A DNA stretch of 26,580 bases from Erysipelotrichaceae bacterium (GTDB lineage Bacteria; Bacillota_I; Bacilli_A; Erysipelotrichales; Erysipelotrichaceae): positions 1-26,580 of the forward strand of contig JAIKXJ010000020.1 in assembly GCA_024684175.1 (NCBI GenBank), in the 5' to 3' direction. A program made the translations under genes and the position numbers. Positions 7,525 through 19,213 of this stretch are shown here, in pieces (positions within the stretch are counted from its first letter, which is position 1; the number at the start of each line of letters is the position of its first letter). The notes under the pieces were generated by a model. That model worked only from the letters and a program-made list of their open reading frames with translations. It made no database searches and had not been told where the DNA came from.

Positions 7525-7847
7525 CGTTCTTCCTCCTTCAAGCCGGTCCCGATAAACGTTTTCAACGGTTCGGTCTTTTCGATCAGACCGATATCGATCC
7601 GTTCATGAAAATGCGGATAGAGCTTCTCTTTGTCTTTCTCTTCATAGAAGATCTTGTCCCGGACAGGATCTTCGTTGATATACAAAACTATATATTCTTC
7701 TGTTTCGGTGAAACGGGAAAGTATCTTTTTAAGTCCTTCTTTTTCGGAAGAATGGATGAGGCCGTAGGTCTCAAGCTCCTGCTTGCCGAAATATCCGCTT
7801 TCTTTTTCTTTCTCCCAGACTTCTTTCCTGCAGACGTGAAAGATCAT
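7521..7847 (-). CDS. DUF952-like protein
   Basis: A 108-residue protein. It resembles the DUF952 family in its start (MIFHVCRKEVWEKEKESGYF), the central LIHSSEKEGL and the YPHFHERIDIGLI tail, where the family has FPHIYGPL. The family is small, cytoplasmic and of unknown biochemical role. It overlaps both neighbours by 4 bp, so the operon is tightly coupled. The Shine-Dalgarno is GGAGG. Confidence 0.65.
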   Translation of the reverse strand: MIFHVCRKEVWEKEKESGYFGKQELETYGLIHSSEKEGLKKILSRFTETEEYIVLYINEDPVRDKIFYEEKDKEKLYPHFHERIDIGLIEKTEPLKTFIGTGLKEEER

Positions 7848-8266
7848 TCTTCCTCCTTCTTCCCGTACAAGACGTCCCTCAGATCGGGAACTTGCGGGAA
7901 CTTCTTCAAAAGCTTCTTGATGTTGGAAAGCCGGCGGGATACGGGATTCAAGATACCGGAGAAATAGATGACGGCTGCCGCGATCATATAGACTGCGGCA
8001 AACGGCAGGAGGTCTTTGCGGTCGGCTGCCGTCATCGCCAGGAAGGTGATGATGCCGGAAATGACGATGATCTCCGCCGGGCGGTTGCCTCTCTGTTTCT
8101 CTTCCTTGGGCAGGTCCCGAAGATCCTGCCGAAGCAGAAGCAGATAAAGCTGCTCGTTTGCGATCTTATTGTCCTTCTTGTAGCGTTCGATCGCCGCTCT
8201 GCCTTTAGCGTCGGCGTTTTTATATGTATCGGTCTCTTTATAATTTCCTTTGACCTGTTCTGCCAT
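7844..8266 (-). CDS. Small two-TM membrane protein
   Basis: A 140-residue protein with a charged N-terminal region (about 1-65, rich in Lys, Asp and Gln). Two adjacent hydrophobic segments follow (EIIVISGIITFLAMTA and FAAVYMIAAAVIYFSGIL), then a basic cytoplasmic-type tail. I do not recognise a family. I chose ATG 8266 because AGAAGG sits 8 nt upstream; a GTG three codons earlier (8275) lies inside that Shine-Dalgarno. It is the first gene of the operon with the DUF952 and HAD genes (4-bp overlap). Confidence 0.65.
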   Translation of the reverse strand: MAEQVKGNYKETDTYKNADAKGRAAIERYKKDNKIANEQLYLLLLRQDLRDLPKEEKQRGNRPAEIIVISGIITFLAMTAADRKDLLPFAAVYMIAAAVIYFSGILNPVSRRLSNIKKLLKKFPQVPDLRDVLYGKKEEE

Positions 8267-8303
8267 GGCGTTCACCTTCTCTTTCTTTTCATAAATATAT
8301 CAT

Positions 8304-8323
8304 AAGGAGCCTTGCGGCTCCTT
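8304..8323 (-). terminator. Terminator of the beta-glucoside operon
   Basis: An 8-bp stem, AAGGAGCC/GGCTCCTT, with a 4-nt loop follows the last GH1 gene by 6 nt. The downstream T tract is interrupted (TTATGATATATTT), so termination may be partial. Confidence 0.6.
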
Positions 8324-8329
8324 GCGTGC

Positions 8330-9829
<1,500 letters not shown>

Positions 9830-9849
9830 TCACGTGATTTTTAACTGAA

Positions 9850-11677
<1,828 letters not shown>

Positions 11678-11706
11678 TTTTCATTTTCTCCTTTTTTTGA
11701 ATAAAG

Positions 11707-11744
11707 AAACGCTGTCGCTGACCTGAGCCAAGACGACAGCGTTT
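11707..11744 (-). other. Intercistronic hairpin between EIIC and EIIA
   Basis: A perfect 11-bp stem (AAACGCTGTCG / CGACAGCGTTT) is followed on the minus strand by CTTTATT. It sits inside the operon and may be an attenuator or processing/stability element that raises or lowers downstream gene expression. Confidence 0.6.
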
Positions 11745-11764
11745 TGAACACTAGATGATATCGA

Positions 11765-12988
11765 TTATTTAGCTTCTGCTTCTTCAGCAAGCTTTTCCTT
11801 CTCATACGCCTTCAGGAACGGGTACCAGATCAAACCGGATACGACGAACTGAGCGATAGCGAAGAGAACACCCATGATAGAGCCCTGCGTGGAGATCCAA
11901 GTGGAGATCGGATATGGGCAGTACCACAATTCGAACTGGATGCGTGGGATCGGAGCAAGCGGAATGATCTTGGTGAAGACCCACAGCATGATCGGAAGGA
12001 CGATACCCTGTAACCACATCGGTATCATGAGCAGCGGATTCCATGCGACAGCACCGAAGATGACCGGCTCATTGATGTTGAAGATACCCGGGACCAAGCA
12101 AGCTCTGCCGAGTGCCTTCAGCTCAGTGGATTTGGATAAGCACATCAGGATGACCAGGGATAACGTTGCACCGATACCGCCGATCCACAGATAGCAGGTA
12201 TAAAGTGTCGTTTCCGTGAACAGGGACAGGTTGGCAGTCGTAGCCGTACCGGCAGCGACCAGTGCCAGGTTGTTGGCGATGTTCTGGACTTTGACCGGTT
12301 CGGACATCGGTGTCAGGACCCAGGTCGAAATACCCATGGAGTAGATGAAGCAGTATAAGAAACAGATGATGACTAAGCCCGGGAAGGAGTTAGCGATCGT
12401 TCCTAACGGAGTGAACAGAGCCTGGATGCCGCCTGCGATGTCAAGACCGACGATGTCGACTAAGACCCAGCCGCAGACAACGATCAGAGCGATCGGAAGC
12501 AGAGCGTCGAACCACTGACGTACGAAGTCAGGAATGACGGAGTCTTCCTTGAAGAACGAGAACTTGGCGAATGCACCGAAGACCAGACCGGAGATGATAC
12601 CGGCGAACATTGCGACGAACATACCGTTAGCGCCGTATAATGCGTGGCCCTGACCTGCTTCTTCCAGAGTTTCCGGATTGACGAAGATCATGAACAGCAG
12701 TAAGCCTGTGATACCGGCTAATAATCTCTGCTTTCTGAATCTCTTCTTTTCGCAGTAGTTGAACGGGATCAGGAAAGCGACCATCAGAGAGATCTTGGAC
12801 ATCGTCCAGCCGAATGGTGTCCAGAAACCGCCGTAGACGATAGCTAAGCAGCAGAAGATGGAACCGACGAGAATGAACGGTAAGATCTGCATCAGAGAAT
12901 CCTTGATTACAACGATCCACGTGTAATTCGTGATCTTCTGAAGAGTCGGCGCGAATTTGTTCTCGAGCCAATTCATAAATGATTTCAT
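11765..12988 (-). CDS. PTS cellobiose-family EIIC permease
   Basis: A 407-residue polytopic protein with about ten hydrophobic segments. It has the family start (MKSFMNWLENKFAPTLQKIT) and the IIC signature NINEPVIFGAVAWNPLLMIP, which places it in the lactose/cellobiose (CelB/LicC) family. It would translocate and help phosphorylate a beta-glucoside at the membrane, with a IIB protein as phosphodonor. It is slightly shorter than the ~430-450 residues common in the family. The Shine-Dalgarno is AAAGGGGAAA, and the gene lies 48 bp downstream of the IIB gene in the same operon. Confidence 0.92.
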   Translation of the reverse strand: MKSFMNWLENKFAPTLQKITNYTWIVVIKDSLMQILPFILVGSIFCCLAIVYGGFWTPFGWTMSKISLMVAFLIPFNYCEKKRFRKQRLLAGITGLLLFMIFVNPETLEEAGQGHALYGANGMFVAMFAGIISGLVFGAFAKFSFFKEDSVIPDFVRQWFDALLPIALIVVCGWVLVDIVGLDIAGGIQALFTPLGTIANSFPGLVIICFLYCFIYSMGISTWVLTPMSEPVKVQNIANNLALVAAGTATTANLSLFTETTLYTCYLWIGGIGATLSLVILMCLSKSTELKALGRACLVPGIFNINEPVIFGAVAWNPLLMIPMWLQGIVLPIMLWVFTKIIPLAPIPRIQFELWYCPYPISTWISTQGSIMGVLFAIAQFVVSGLIWYPFLKAYEKEKLAEEAEAK

Positions 12989-13036
12989 GTAAGAATTTCC
13001 CCTTTCTTTTCTACATGTTTTCTTTATTAACGGGTA

Positions 13037-13351
13037 TTATTCCCCGAATAAAGCCAATACCTGATCAAGTGCCTTGTCGCCGTTGAGATGTGCATACGCA
13101 TCTTTTTCAATGACAGCGACCTTGACCGGATAACCTTCGCATCTTTCTTCCATTTCCTGTTTCAGATGAGCGAGGTGAGGTCCGATCATGAGGCAGTCGA
13201 TCTCTTCGACATAATCCTCAACGGTCGATTCGCTTCTTGCGTTGACCGTGATCTCGATGCCTCTGGCAGAAGCTGCTTTTCTCATGTTGGCAGCCATGAA
13301 GCCGGAAGATGCGCCGGAACCGCAAACCAGTAATACGTTGTGTTTTGCCAT
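13037..13351 (-). CDS. PTS lactose/cellobiose-family EIIB (copy 1)
   Basis: A 104-residue IIB of the Lac family with the phosphorylated cysteine at residue 10 in VLLVCGSGASSGFMAA, matching the Cys10 position of ChbB. It takes phosphate from IIA-His and gives it to the incoming sugar on IIC. It is directly upstream of the IIC gene, so that pairing is the most likely one. The Shine-Dalgarno is AAAGGAGAAA. The second IIB gene lies 37 bp upstream and is a diverged tandem copy. Confidence 0.92.
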   Translation of the reverse strand: MAKHNVLLVCGSGASSGFMAANMRKAASARGIEITVNARSESTVEDYVEEIDCLMIGPHLAHLKQEMEERCEGYPVKVAVIEKDAYAHLNGDKALDQVLALFGE

Positions 13352-13388
13352 GTTGTTTCTCCTTTTTATATATGCATTATGAATGAGC

Positions 13389-13706
13389 TTATTTCAGCTT
13401 CAGTTCCTCAAGTAAGTGTTCGATGGCTTTCTCGCCGTCGAGGTTTCCGTAATATTCTTTTTTCATCAGGATGATCTTGCAGACATCCCCGTAGGTCGTT
13501 TCCAGGCGTTCGTAGTTTCCCGAAAGGTGCGGACCGACCATGATCGCGTCGATGTCGCCGATGAAGTTTGAGATCTCTCCTTCGCTCCTTGCGGTAAGAT
13601 TGAGATCCAGTCCTTTCGCTTTCGCTGCGTAGCGCATCTTTGCCGCCATGAAACTCGAAGAAGCGCCGGATCCGCAGATCAGAAGAATATTCAGCTTTTT
13701 ATTCAC
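13389..13706 (-). CDS. PTS lactose/cellobiose-family EIIB (copy 2)
   Basis: A 105-residue IIB with Cys11 in ILLICGSGASSSFMAAKM. It shares the TARSEG and IMVGPHLS segments with copy 1 and shows many substitutions elsewhere, so this is an old tandem duplication. The frame is open further upstream to a TTG (13769), but family alignment puts the start at GTG 13706. TATAAT lies 6 nt before that GTG with no Shine-Dalgarno, which suggests a leaderless mRNA and places the operon promoter here. It may serve the orphan IIC at 17921-19162. Confidence 0.85.
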   Translation of the reverse strand: MNKKLNILLICGSGASSSFMAAKMRYAAKAKGLDLNLTARSEGEISNFIGDIDAIMVGPHLSGNYERLETTYGDVCKIILMKKEYYGNLDGEKAIEHLLEELKLK

Positions 13707-13712
13707 AGCTTC

Positions 13713-13718
13713 ATTATA
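13713..13718 (-). promoter_or_regulatory. Likely PTS-operon promoter, -10 TATAAT
   Basis: A perfect TATAAT on the minus strand ends 6 nt before the GTG start of the first PTS gene. There is no clear -35, which would fit an activator-dependent promoter such as one served by the LicR-type protein nearby. Confidence 0.45.
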
Positions 13719-13804
13719 AAGAAAGCCTTTTTCTTCTTCGACCAATCTTTTGCCCCATTGACGGTGCAAGTGCCTGTTTTTTTGGTTCTCTATAAAACCG
13801 TCGT

Positions 13805-15055
13805 TTATTTTAATCCGCTCTTATACAGCTCATCGAGCTCTTTGATGATGGTGTCTTGTGCATAGTGGTTCCTCGCATAGGAAGCGATGTCCTTGCACCA
13901 GTCTTCCCTTTCCTTGCCCTCCTTGCGTGTCAGCACATCGAGGATCTTGTCTGCCAGCGCCCCGACATCTTCGACCGGTACCAGACCGCCGACGCTCTCG
14001 TTGACGAAGTCCGGCAAGCCGCCCTGATCGGTCGCAATGACCGGCGCTCCGCAAGCCATCGCCTCGATCGCCACCAGACCGAACGGCTCTCTTCTCGACG
14101 GCACGAGGTTGACATCGGAGACGTTGTAGATCTTCCGCAGTTCGCTTTGCGGCACGTTGCCGAAGAAGTGCACGGTCTTCAAGCCGAGCTCTTTTGCCTG
14201 CTTATGCAGAGCGTCTCTTTCTTCGCCGTCACCGGCGATCAGCGTGACTGTTTTCGGTTCCTTGTCTTCATAGAGCCTGACCGCATCCAGCAGGACATCG
14301 ATGCCTTTGAAGTTGGTGAGCTTGCCGGCGAAAGTGACGATCTTTCTTCCTTTATAATCTTCTTTCTTCACGCCGTGATCCCGCATCAAGGCATCGGTAT
14401 CGGTCTCTTCGATATAGAAGATCGAAGGATCGTAGCCGTTGCGCATCATGACGATCTTGTCTTTGTTTTCCGGGAAGCGCTCCTCGATCAGCGTACAGTT
14501 GTCTTTGGAGATCGAGATCACCGCAAAACAGCTGTCCATCGCCTTTTGCGCATAGTAACGAAACTGCGGCCACTTATCGAAACCCATCAGGTCCGTGCCG
14601 TGGGCCGTCAGCACCAGAGGGATGCCCTTGCCTGCCGCCAGCGAAGGAAGGATCCAGACGTGCTGGCCGTGAATGATATCGGGATGAAACCCTTCGATCT
14701 CTTCGTCGATCGCCCGTTCGAACGCATCCGTATACATCTTCAGCTGCTGCTTTGACAGATTGGCAAAGTTGTTAACACTGCGCGGATGGGTGGTGAAACA
14801 AGGGAAGTTGAACGGTAAAGCGTTGGCCATCGACTCGCCCATCCTATCGTTCTCTTCTTTTTCGGCGTCTTCGCCCGGCGTGAAAAAGACCGGATGCAGA
14901 CGGATGCCCTCCACTTGATCGTAGGCATCGGTGTTCTCCGGCAGGATGATGCAGACTTCGTGTCCCAGCTTGGACAGGTGAACGGCCAGATTGCGCGTAT
15001 ACGTCCCGCTGCCCGATCCGGCCAAAGGAAAATGATTGATCATTAAGACTTTCAT
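13805..15055 (-). CDS. Glycosyltransferase family 4 (GT-B)
   Basis: A 416-residue GT-B glycosyltransferase. The N-terminal acceptor domain begins MKVLMINHFPLAGSGSGTYT. The C-terminal nucleotide-sugar domain has FAGKLTNFKGIDVLLDA, TLIAGDGEERD and the E-x7-E motif REPFGLVAIEAMACGAP (Glu323/Glu331). It resembles the GT4 enzymes that glucosylate diacylglycerol or polysaccharide, but the acceptor cannot be told from sequence. The start was set at ATG 15055, preceded by GAGGAG at 9 nt; in-frame codons further upstream lack support. It is divergent from the LicR-type regulator and its stop is about 100 bp before the PTS operon start, so it may be separately transcribed. Confidence 0.85.
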   Translation of the reverse strand: MKVLMINHFPLAGSGSGTYTRNLAVHLSKLGHEVCIILPENTDAYDQVEGIRLHPVFFTPGEDAEKEENDRMGESMANALPFNFPCFTTHPRSVNNFANLSKQQLKMYTDAFERAIDEEIEGFHPDIIHGQHVWILPSLAAGKGIPLVLTAHGTDLMGFDKWPQFRYYAQKAMDSCFAVISISKDNCTLIEERFPENKDKIVMMRNGYDPSIFYIEETDTDALMRDHGVKKEDYKGRKIVTFAGKLTNFKGIDVLLDAVRLYEDKEPKTVTLIAGDGEERDALHKQAKELGLKTVHFFGNVPQSELRKIYNVSDVNLVPSRREPFGLVAIEAMACGAPVIATDQGGLPDFVNESVGGLVPVEDVGALADKILDVLTRKEGKEREDWCKDIASYARNHYAQDTIIKELDELYKSGLK

Positions 15056-15082
15056 GATGGGATTCTCCTCTTGTTTTCCTTC

Positions 15083-15088
15083 ATTATA
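15083..15088 (-). promoter_or_regulatory. -10 element of the glycosyltransferase gene
   Basis: TATAAT on the minus strand lies 27 nt upstream of the ATG, followed by a normal GAGGAG Shine-Dalgarno. This is a leadered promoter, in contrast to the divergent regulator gene. Confidence 0.45.
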
Positions 15089-15144
15089 ATTGGACGGTCT
15101 TTGTTTTGTATACCGCATTTTCCATGACTTTTCCCTGACTGAGA

Positions 15145-15150
15145 TATAAT
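15145..15150 (+). promoter_or_regulatory. -10 element of the regulator gene, leaderless arrangement
   Basis: A perfect TATAAT on the plus strand ends 6 nt before the ATG of the LicR-type gene. The intervening GAAAAC is no ribosome binding site at that spacing. Confidence 0.5.
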
Positions 15151-15156
15151 GAAAAC

Positions 15157-17061
15157 ATGAGAAATCAACAGATACAGCTCATCAATATATTAAAAAGAGC
15201 TGACACTCCGATCACCTCCTCTTCTTTGGCTAACGCCCTCAACGTCTCGCCGCGAAGCGTCAAGACCTACATCAATGAGATCAATGAGGCCTTACCGGAA
15301 ACGGTCCTTTCTTCCAGAAAAGGCTATGTCATCGATGCGGAAAAAGCCGACAAGCTGCTGGAAGGATCCAAGTCTCTCATCCCGCAGACCAAAGACGAGC
15401 GCATCAACTACATCATCAACGCTTTGATCAAACGCGGCCTGGTCAATACCTACGATTTCTGCGACGAACTTTTCGTGTCGTACTCGACATTAAAAAACGA
15501 TCTGGTCAGTGTGCGGCGCATCCTGACCGACGCCAATCTCGAGCTGGTCAATTCTAATGATGTGCTGATCATCAACGGCTTAGAGAAAAACAAGCGCAAG
15601 CTGTTGAGCTCTCTTCTGTATTCCGAGTCGCACAACAATTTCGTCAACTACGAAAAGATGTCGGAATCCTTTGCCGGGATCGATGTCGCCTTCATCAAAG
15701 ACGCGATCTTAAACAGCTTTGAAGAATACCACTACTTCATCAATGACTATTCTTTGGAAAACCTGGTCCTTCATGCGACGATCACCATCGACCGCATCCG
15801 CAACGGTCACGATGCGACCATCGAACCGAAAGCCGCATCGATCATCCGCTCCCACGAATACGATCTGGCAAGATCCATCGTTTCAAAACTGGAAAAACAT
15901 TTCGGTATCCGTTTCAACGAAGTGGAGATCATGGAGTTTGCAATGCTGATCCTGTCGAGAGCATCCAACCTCGACTACGAGACCGTAACCGTCGACAATG
16001 TCAGACAGTACGTCGGCGAAGAGATCTATTCCCTCACCGAGCAGCTGATCAAAGACTTCTCGACCTTCTTTTATATCGACCTTCATCAGCCGGAATTCTT
16101 CGTGCGCTTCGCCTTGCATATCAAGAACCTGCTGATCCGGGCAGACAGCGGCTACTTCTCCAAAAATCCGCTGACCGATTCGATCAAACAGAACTGTCCT
16201 TTGATCTATGATGAAGCGGTCATCTCCGCCCGTCTCATCAAAGAACGTACCGGCATCAGTCTCAACGATGACGAGATCGCCTACATCGCTTTCCATCTGG
16301 GCGGCGCGGTCGAACTGCAGAACACGATTTCCAACAAGCTTACAGCCTACATCTTCTGCCCGGGTTACTACAATCTGAATACGAAACTATCCGAACAGAT
16401 CAGCCGCCGTTTTTCCGAAGCGCTGATCATCGCCGGTATCCTCACCCAGGAAGAAGATCTTGCCAAGGCAAACTGCGATCTGCTCATCTCCACGATGCAC
16501 CCTTCCGTTTCTTTGGACGTTCCGACTGTCATCGTCTCTCCGTTTCTGAAAGAGGCGGATCTGCGAAACGTTTTTGATGCCATCGAAAAGATCCGTTCGG
16601 TAAAAAAGAAAAAAGAGTTCCGGGAACACCTTTCCTACCTGATCAAAGACGAACTCTTCCACGTCACCGAAACGCCTCTGAGCAAAGAAGAGACCGTCCA
16701 CAGGATGGCGGAAGAACTTAAAACGCTCGGTTATGTCGGTGAGAGCTTCGAATCGGAAGTCATCGAGCGGGATTCTATCTCTTCGACGGCCTTCGGTACC
16801 TTTGCCATCCCGCATGCCATGAAGATGCATGAGATCCGCACCGGCATCAACATCCTGATCGCCCGGCAGCCGATCGACTGGGACGAAAGGAAGGTGGAAC
16901 TGGTCATGATGCTTTGTTTCAACATCAACGAACGCTACCTGTTCAACGAGCTGTTTGAGCCGATCTCGATGATCCTGGTCGATCCCGACAATCTCGCCAA
17001 AGTCCTGAAAACAAAAAATGCCGATGAATTCATCGACACTTTGGCAGATCTGCTGCCTTAA
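15157..17061 (+). CDS. LicR/MtlR-type PRD transcriptional activator with EIIB-like and EIIA domains
   Basis: A 634-residue PTS-regulated activator. In order it has an N-terminal winged HTH (about 1-65), a second Mga-type HTH (about 80-165), PRD1 (about 175-275), PRD2 (about 285-390), an EIIB-like domain (about 394-480, Cys401) and a mannitol/fructose-type EIIA domain (about 505-634, His553 in FAIPHAM). PRD phospho-sites are His206 in PRD1, and His321 and His380 in PRD2. The second PRD1 site reads EFAMLIL, with no His. Such proteins activate PTS operons when unphosphorylated by their IIB. The likely target is the flanking beta-glucoside operon. It is on the plus strand with a TATAAT 6 nt before ATG, and its 3' end overlaps the convergent HAD gene by 4 bp. 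Confidence 0.9.
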   Translation: MRNQQIQLINILKRADTPITSSSLANALNVSPRSVKTYINEINEALPETVLSSRKGYVIDAEKADKLLEGSKSLIPQTKDERINYIINALIKRGLVNTYDFCDELFVSYSTLKNDLVSVRRILTDANLELVNSNDVLIINGLEKNKRKLLSSLLYSESHNNFVNYEKMSESFAGIDVAFIKDAILNSFEEYHYFINDYSLENLVLHATITIDRIRNGHDATIEPKAASIIRSHEYDLARSIVSKLEKHFGIRFNEVEIMEFAMLILSRASNLDYETVTVDNVRQYVGEEIYSLTEQLIKDFSTFFYIDLHQPEFFVRFALHIKNLLIRADSGYFSKNPLTDSIKQNCPLIYDEAVISARLIKERTGISLNDDEIAYIAFHLGGAVELQNTISNKLTAYIFCPGYYNLNTKLSEQISRRFSEALIIAGILTQEEDLAKANCDLLISTMHPSVSLDVPTVIVSPFLKEADLRNVFDAIEKIRSVKKKKEFREHLSYLIKDELFHVTETPLSKEETVHRMAEELKTLGYVGESFESEVIERDSISSTAFGTFAIPHAMKMHEIRTGINILIARQPIDWDERKVELVMMLCFNINERYLFNELFEPISMILVDPDNLAKVLKTKNADEFIDTLADLLP

Positions 17062-17879
17062 AAATAATGTTTGAGTAAAAACTTGCCTAAGCCGTCGTGC
17101 AACACATCTTCTTCGGTGATGTGAGCGGCGGCTTTTTTCGTTGCTTCCGACCCGTTCAGCAGACAGATCCCGGTCCCCGCTGCCTCCAGCATCGCGATAT
17201 CGTTGTCCATATCGCCGCAGGCGACGACCTTATCCAGGGGGATATCGAGTTCTTCGCAGATGCGCTTCAAAGCAACGCCCTTATCGATCCCCGGCTTCAT
17301 GTATTCCAGCGTTCCGTAGAACGACTTGATGAAGATGTAACGGTCACACTTGTGTTCGTTGGCCGTCTTCATCACGATATCTTCCATATCTTCTTCGATG
17401 TAACGGAACTCGATCTTCGGAACGTCGTGAAGACAGAAACGCTCCTTGTCACAGAATTCCACTGTTCCTTCGTTGCGCTTCATCGAAGCTTCGATGATGT
17501 GATCGCTCCGCTTGGCCAGGACATGGTCGTAGCCGTCTTCGTAGACGACCGGATTGACATCCAGCGGCCACATGTAGTCCAGGATCTCTTTTACATCTTC
17601 TTTCGGCAGGAAGGAGTATTCTCTCTTTTTCCCGCTCATCCTGTCCCAGACCTCGCAGCCGTTGAAACCGATCACGATGTCCGGATCGAAACCGTAGCCC
17701 CATTCTTTGAATTTGCCGATCGTGCGATGATCCACCGGCCGGCCGGAAGCCAGACCGATCAGAACACCTTCTTCATGAAACTTCCGCAAAGCTTCTTCGG
17801 TGATCTTCATCGGCTTGCCGCCTTTTTCGGTGAGGGTCCCGTCGATATCACAGATCAGTAATCTCACATCTTCTTTCAT
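17058..17879 (-). CDS. HAD-superfamily phosphatase, Cof/IIB type
   Basis: A 273-residue Cof-type HAD hydrolase with motif I DIDGT (Asp11, Asp13), motif II in LIGLASGR and motif IV CGDMDNDIAML, plus a large IIB cap. It probably dephosphorylates a sugar phosphate, and a role with the neighbouring PTS is plausible but unproven. Its frame stays open upstream into the IIC gene, but the family start is ATG 17879. TATAAT lies 9 nt before that ATG and there is no Shine-Dalgarno. The stop overlaps the stop of the convergent regulator gene by 4 bp, with no terminator visible between them. Confidence 0.85.
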   Translation of the reverse strand: MKEDVRLLICDIDGTLTEKGGKPMKITEEALRKFHEEGVLIGLASGRPVDHRTIGKFKEWGYGFDPDIVIGFNGCEVWDRMSGKKREYSFLPKEDVKEILDYMWPLDVNPVVYEDGYDHVLAKRSDHIIEASMKRNEGTVEFCDKERFCLHDVPKIEFRYIEEDMEDIVMKTANEHKCDRYIFIKSFYGTLEYMKPGIDKGVALKRICEELDIPLDKVVACGDMDNDIAMLEAAGTGICLLNGSEATKKAAAHITEEDVLHDGLGKFLLKHYF

Positions 17880-17888
17880 CAGTAAACC

Positions 17889-17894
17889 ATTATA
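17889..17894 (-). promoter_or_regulatory. -10 element (TATAAT) of the HAD gene, near-leaderless
   Basis: TATAAT on the minus strand lies 9 nt before the ATG and 26 nt past the stop of the upstream IIC gene. No ribosome binding site is present between box and start. Confidence 0.4.
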
Positions 17895-17920
17895 GCGGGT
17901 TTTTTCTTGAAGACCAGCCT

Positions 17921-19162
17921 TTAATCCTGTTTTCGTGCGTTTTTCTTTTCTTCCGCCAGACACTGTTTGTCGTAAGCCGCAAGGAACGGGTACCAGATAA
18001 GTGCTGTCAGCGCCAGCAGGATCAAGACCAGGATCACGCCGCGGAAATCGTGGTTGGTCAGATAGGTCAGGATCGGGATCGGGATATACCAGAGCAAAAA
18101 GGAAGAGGAAGGAACATCGACCAGTCCCGCCCGCATGGTCAGGTAGGTGATGATTGCCACGAGCGTCGGGTTGATCCACATCGGGATCATCAGCAGCGGG
18201 TTGAAGACGATCGTTCCGTAGACCACCGGTTCATTGATGTTGAAGATGGCCGGCACGATGCAGGTCTTCCCTAAGCCTTTGAGCTTTTCCGAGCGGCACA
18301 GCAGCAGCAGGACGCAAAGCGTCAGCGTGCAACCCGTTCCGCCCAGCCATATCCAGCCGCCGAAGGTCTCATTGGATAAGATCAGTGTCGCTTTTTCACC
18401 GGCCGCCACGGCTGCTGCATTCCTGGCGATCGCATCCAGGCCTACCGTATAATAGACCGGTGTCAGAAACCACGGTGACATACCGAACGAATAGAAGAAC
18501 GCCATCAGGAAACTGATGAAGACAAAACCGAAGAGGCTTTGGGCGACATTGACCAAAGGCGAGATCAGCAGATTGACGATCGCATAGAGATCGAGTTTAA
18601 ACAGATAACACAAGACATAGGCCGTCAGTGCGACCAGCAGGATCGGTGCCATCGAATCGAAACTGTCGACCAGGAACGACGGCATCTTAGTGTTTTCGGA
18701 AAACATGCTGCGGGAAGAAAACAGTTTCATGATGAAGGCGACAAACAGCCCGGCAACGATCGCCACGAACATGCCGGAGGCGCCGATGCGCTGAGCGTCG
18801 ATGACGAACTGTCCTTCTTCATTCACTCCGGCCTGCGACATCGCCAGCAGCAGAGAGACGCCCATGAAACCCGCCTGCCGGCGGTACTTGGGCAGCTCCA
18901 TCTTCTCCAGAACGACGGTCGGGATCAGATAGGCCACCATCAGGGCACTTAAACCCATCGTGAACTGTGACAGATAGGAAAGGTCGGGAAACGAAGGAAC
19001 GAAATCCTTCACGATGGAAAGGATCGTGATAAAGGAGCTGATGACCATGACCGGCATCGTCGAGACCATCGTCTCCTGTACCGCGGTCACCCAGGGGTTC
19101 TCCGTCAGTTTCTTCGTTTTCGGGGCAACGACTTCATTCATCCATTCAATGATCTTTTTCAT
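17921..19162 (-). CDS. PTS cellobiose-family EIIC permease (orphan copy)
   Basis: A 413-residue polytopic IIC of the lactose/cellobiose family with about ten hydrophobic stretches and the signature NINEPVVYGTIVFNPLLMIP. It begins MKKIIEWMNEVVAPKTKKLT. It is a diverged paralog of the IIC in the main operon. No IIA or IIB gene is next to it, so it must borrow them. The extra IIB (13389-13706) and the single IIA are the obvious candidates. The Shine-Dalgarno is GGAGG, 5 nt before ATG. The gene is 51 bp downstream of the dehydrogenase gene and could be co-transcribed with it. Confidence 0.9.
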   Translation of the reverse strand: MKKIIEWMNEVVAPKTKKLTENPWVTAVQETMVSTMPVMVISSFITILSIVKDFVPSFPDLSYLSQFTMGLSALMVAYLIPTVVLEKMELPKYRRQAGFMGVSLLLAMSQAGVNEEGQFVIDAQRIGASGMFVAIVAGLFVAFIMKLFSSRSMFSENTKMPSFLVDSFDSMAPILLVALTAYVLCYLFKLDLYAIVNLLISPLVNVAQSLFGFVFISFLMAFFYSFGMSPWFLTPVYYTVGLDAIARNAAAVAAGEKATLILSNETFGGWIWLGGTGCTLTLCVLLLLCRSEKLKGLGKTCIVPAIFNINEPVVYGTIVFNPLLMIPMWINPTLVAIITYLTMRAGLVDVPSSSFLLWYIPIPILTYLTNHDFRGVILVLILLALTALIWYPFLAAYDKQCLAEEKKNARKQD

Positions 19163-19213
19163 TCGGGCCTCCTTTTTTATTTACTTGTCGGGTGTTCGAT
19201 TCAAAAAAAATAC

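Noticed and set aside
13707..13769. Extended start (TTG at 13769) for the second PTS IIB protein
   Set aside because: Family alignment places the first beta-strand right after the GTG at 13706, and the TTG has no Shine-Dalgarno.
17880..18179. 100-residue N-terminal extension of the HAD gene at 17058-17879
   Set aside because: The extension lies out of frame over the end of the IIC gene and is Pro/Asp/Arg rich. The HAD motif I starts 11 residues after ATG 17879, the normal distance.
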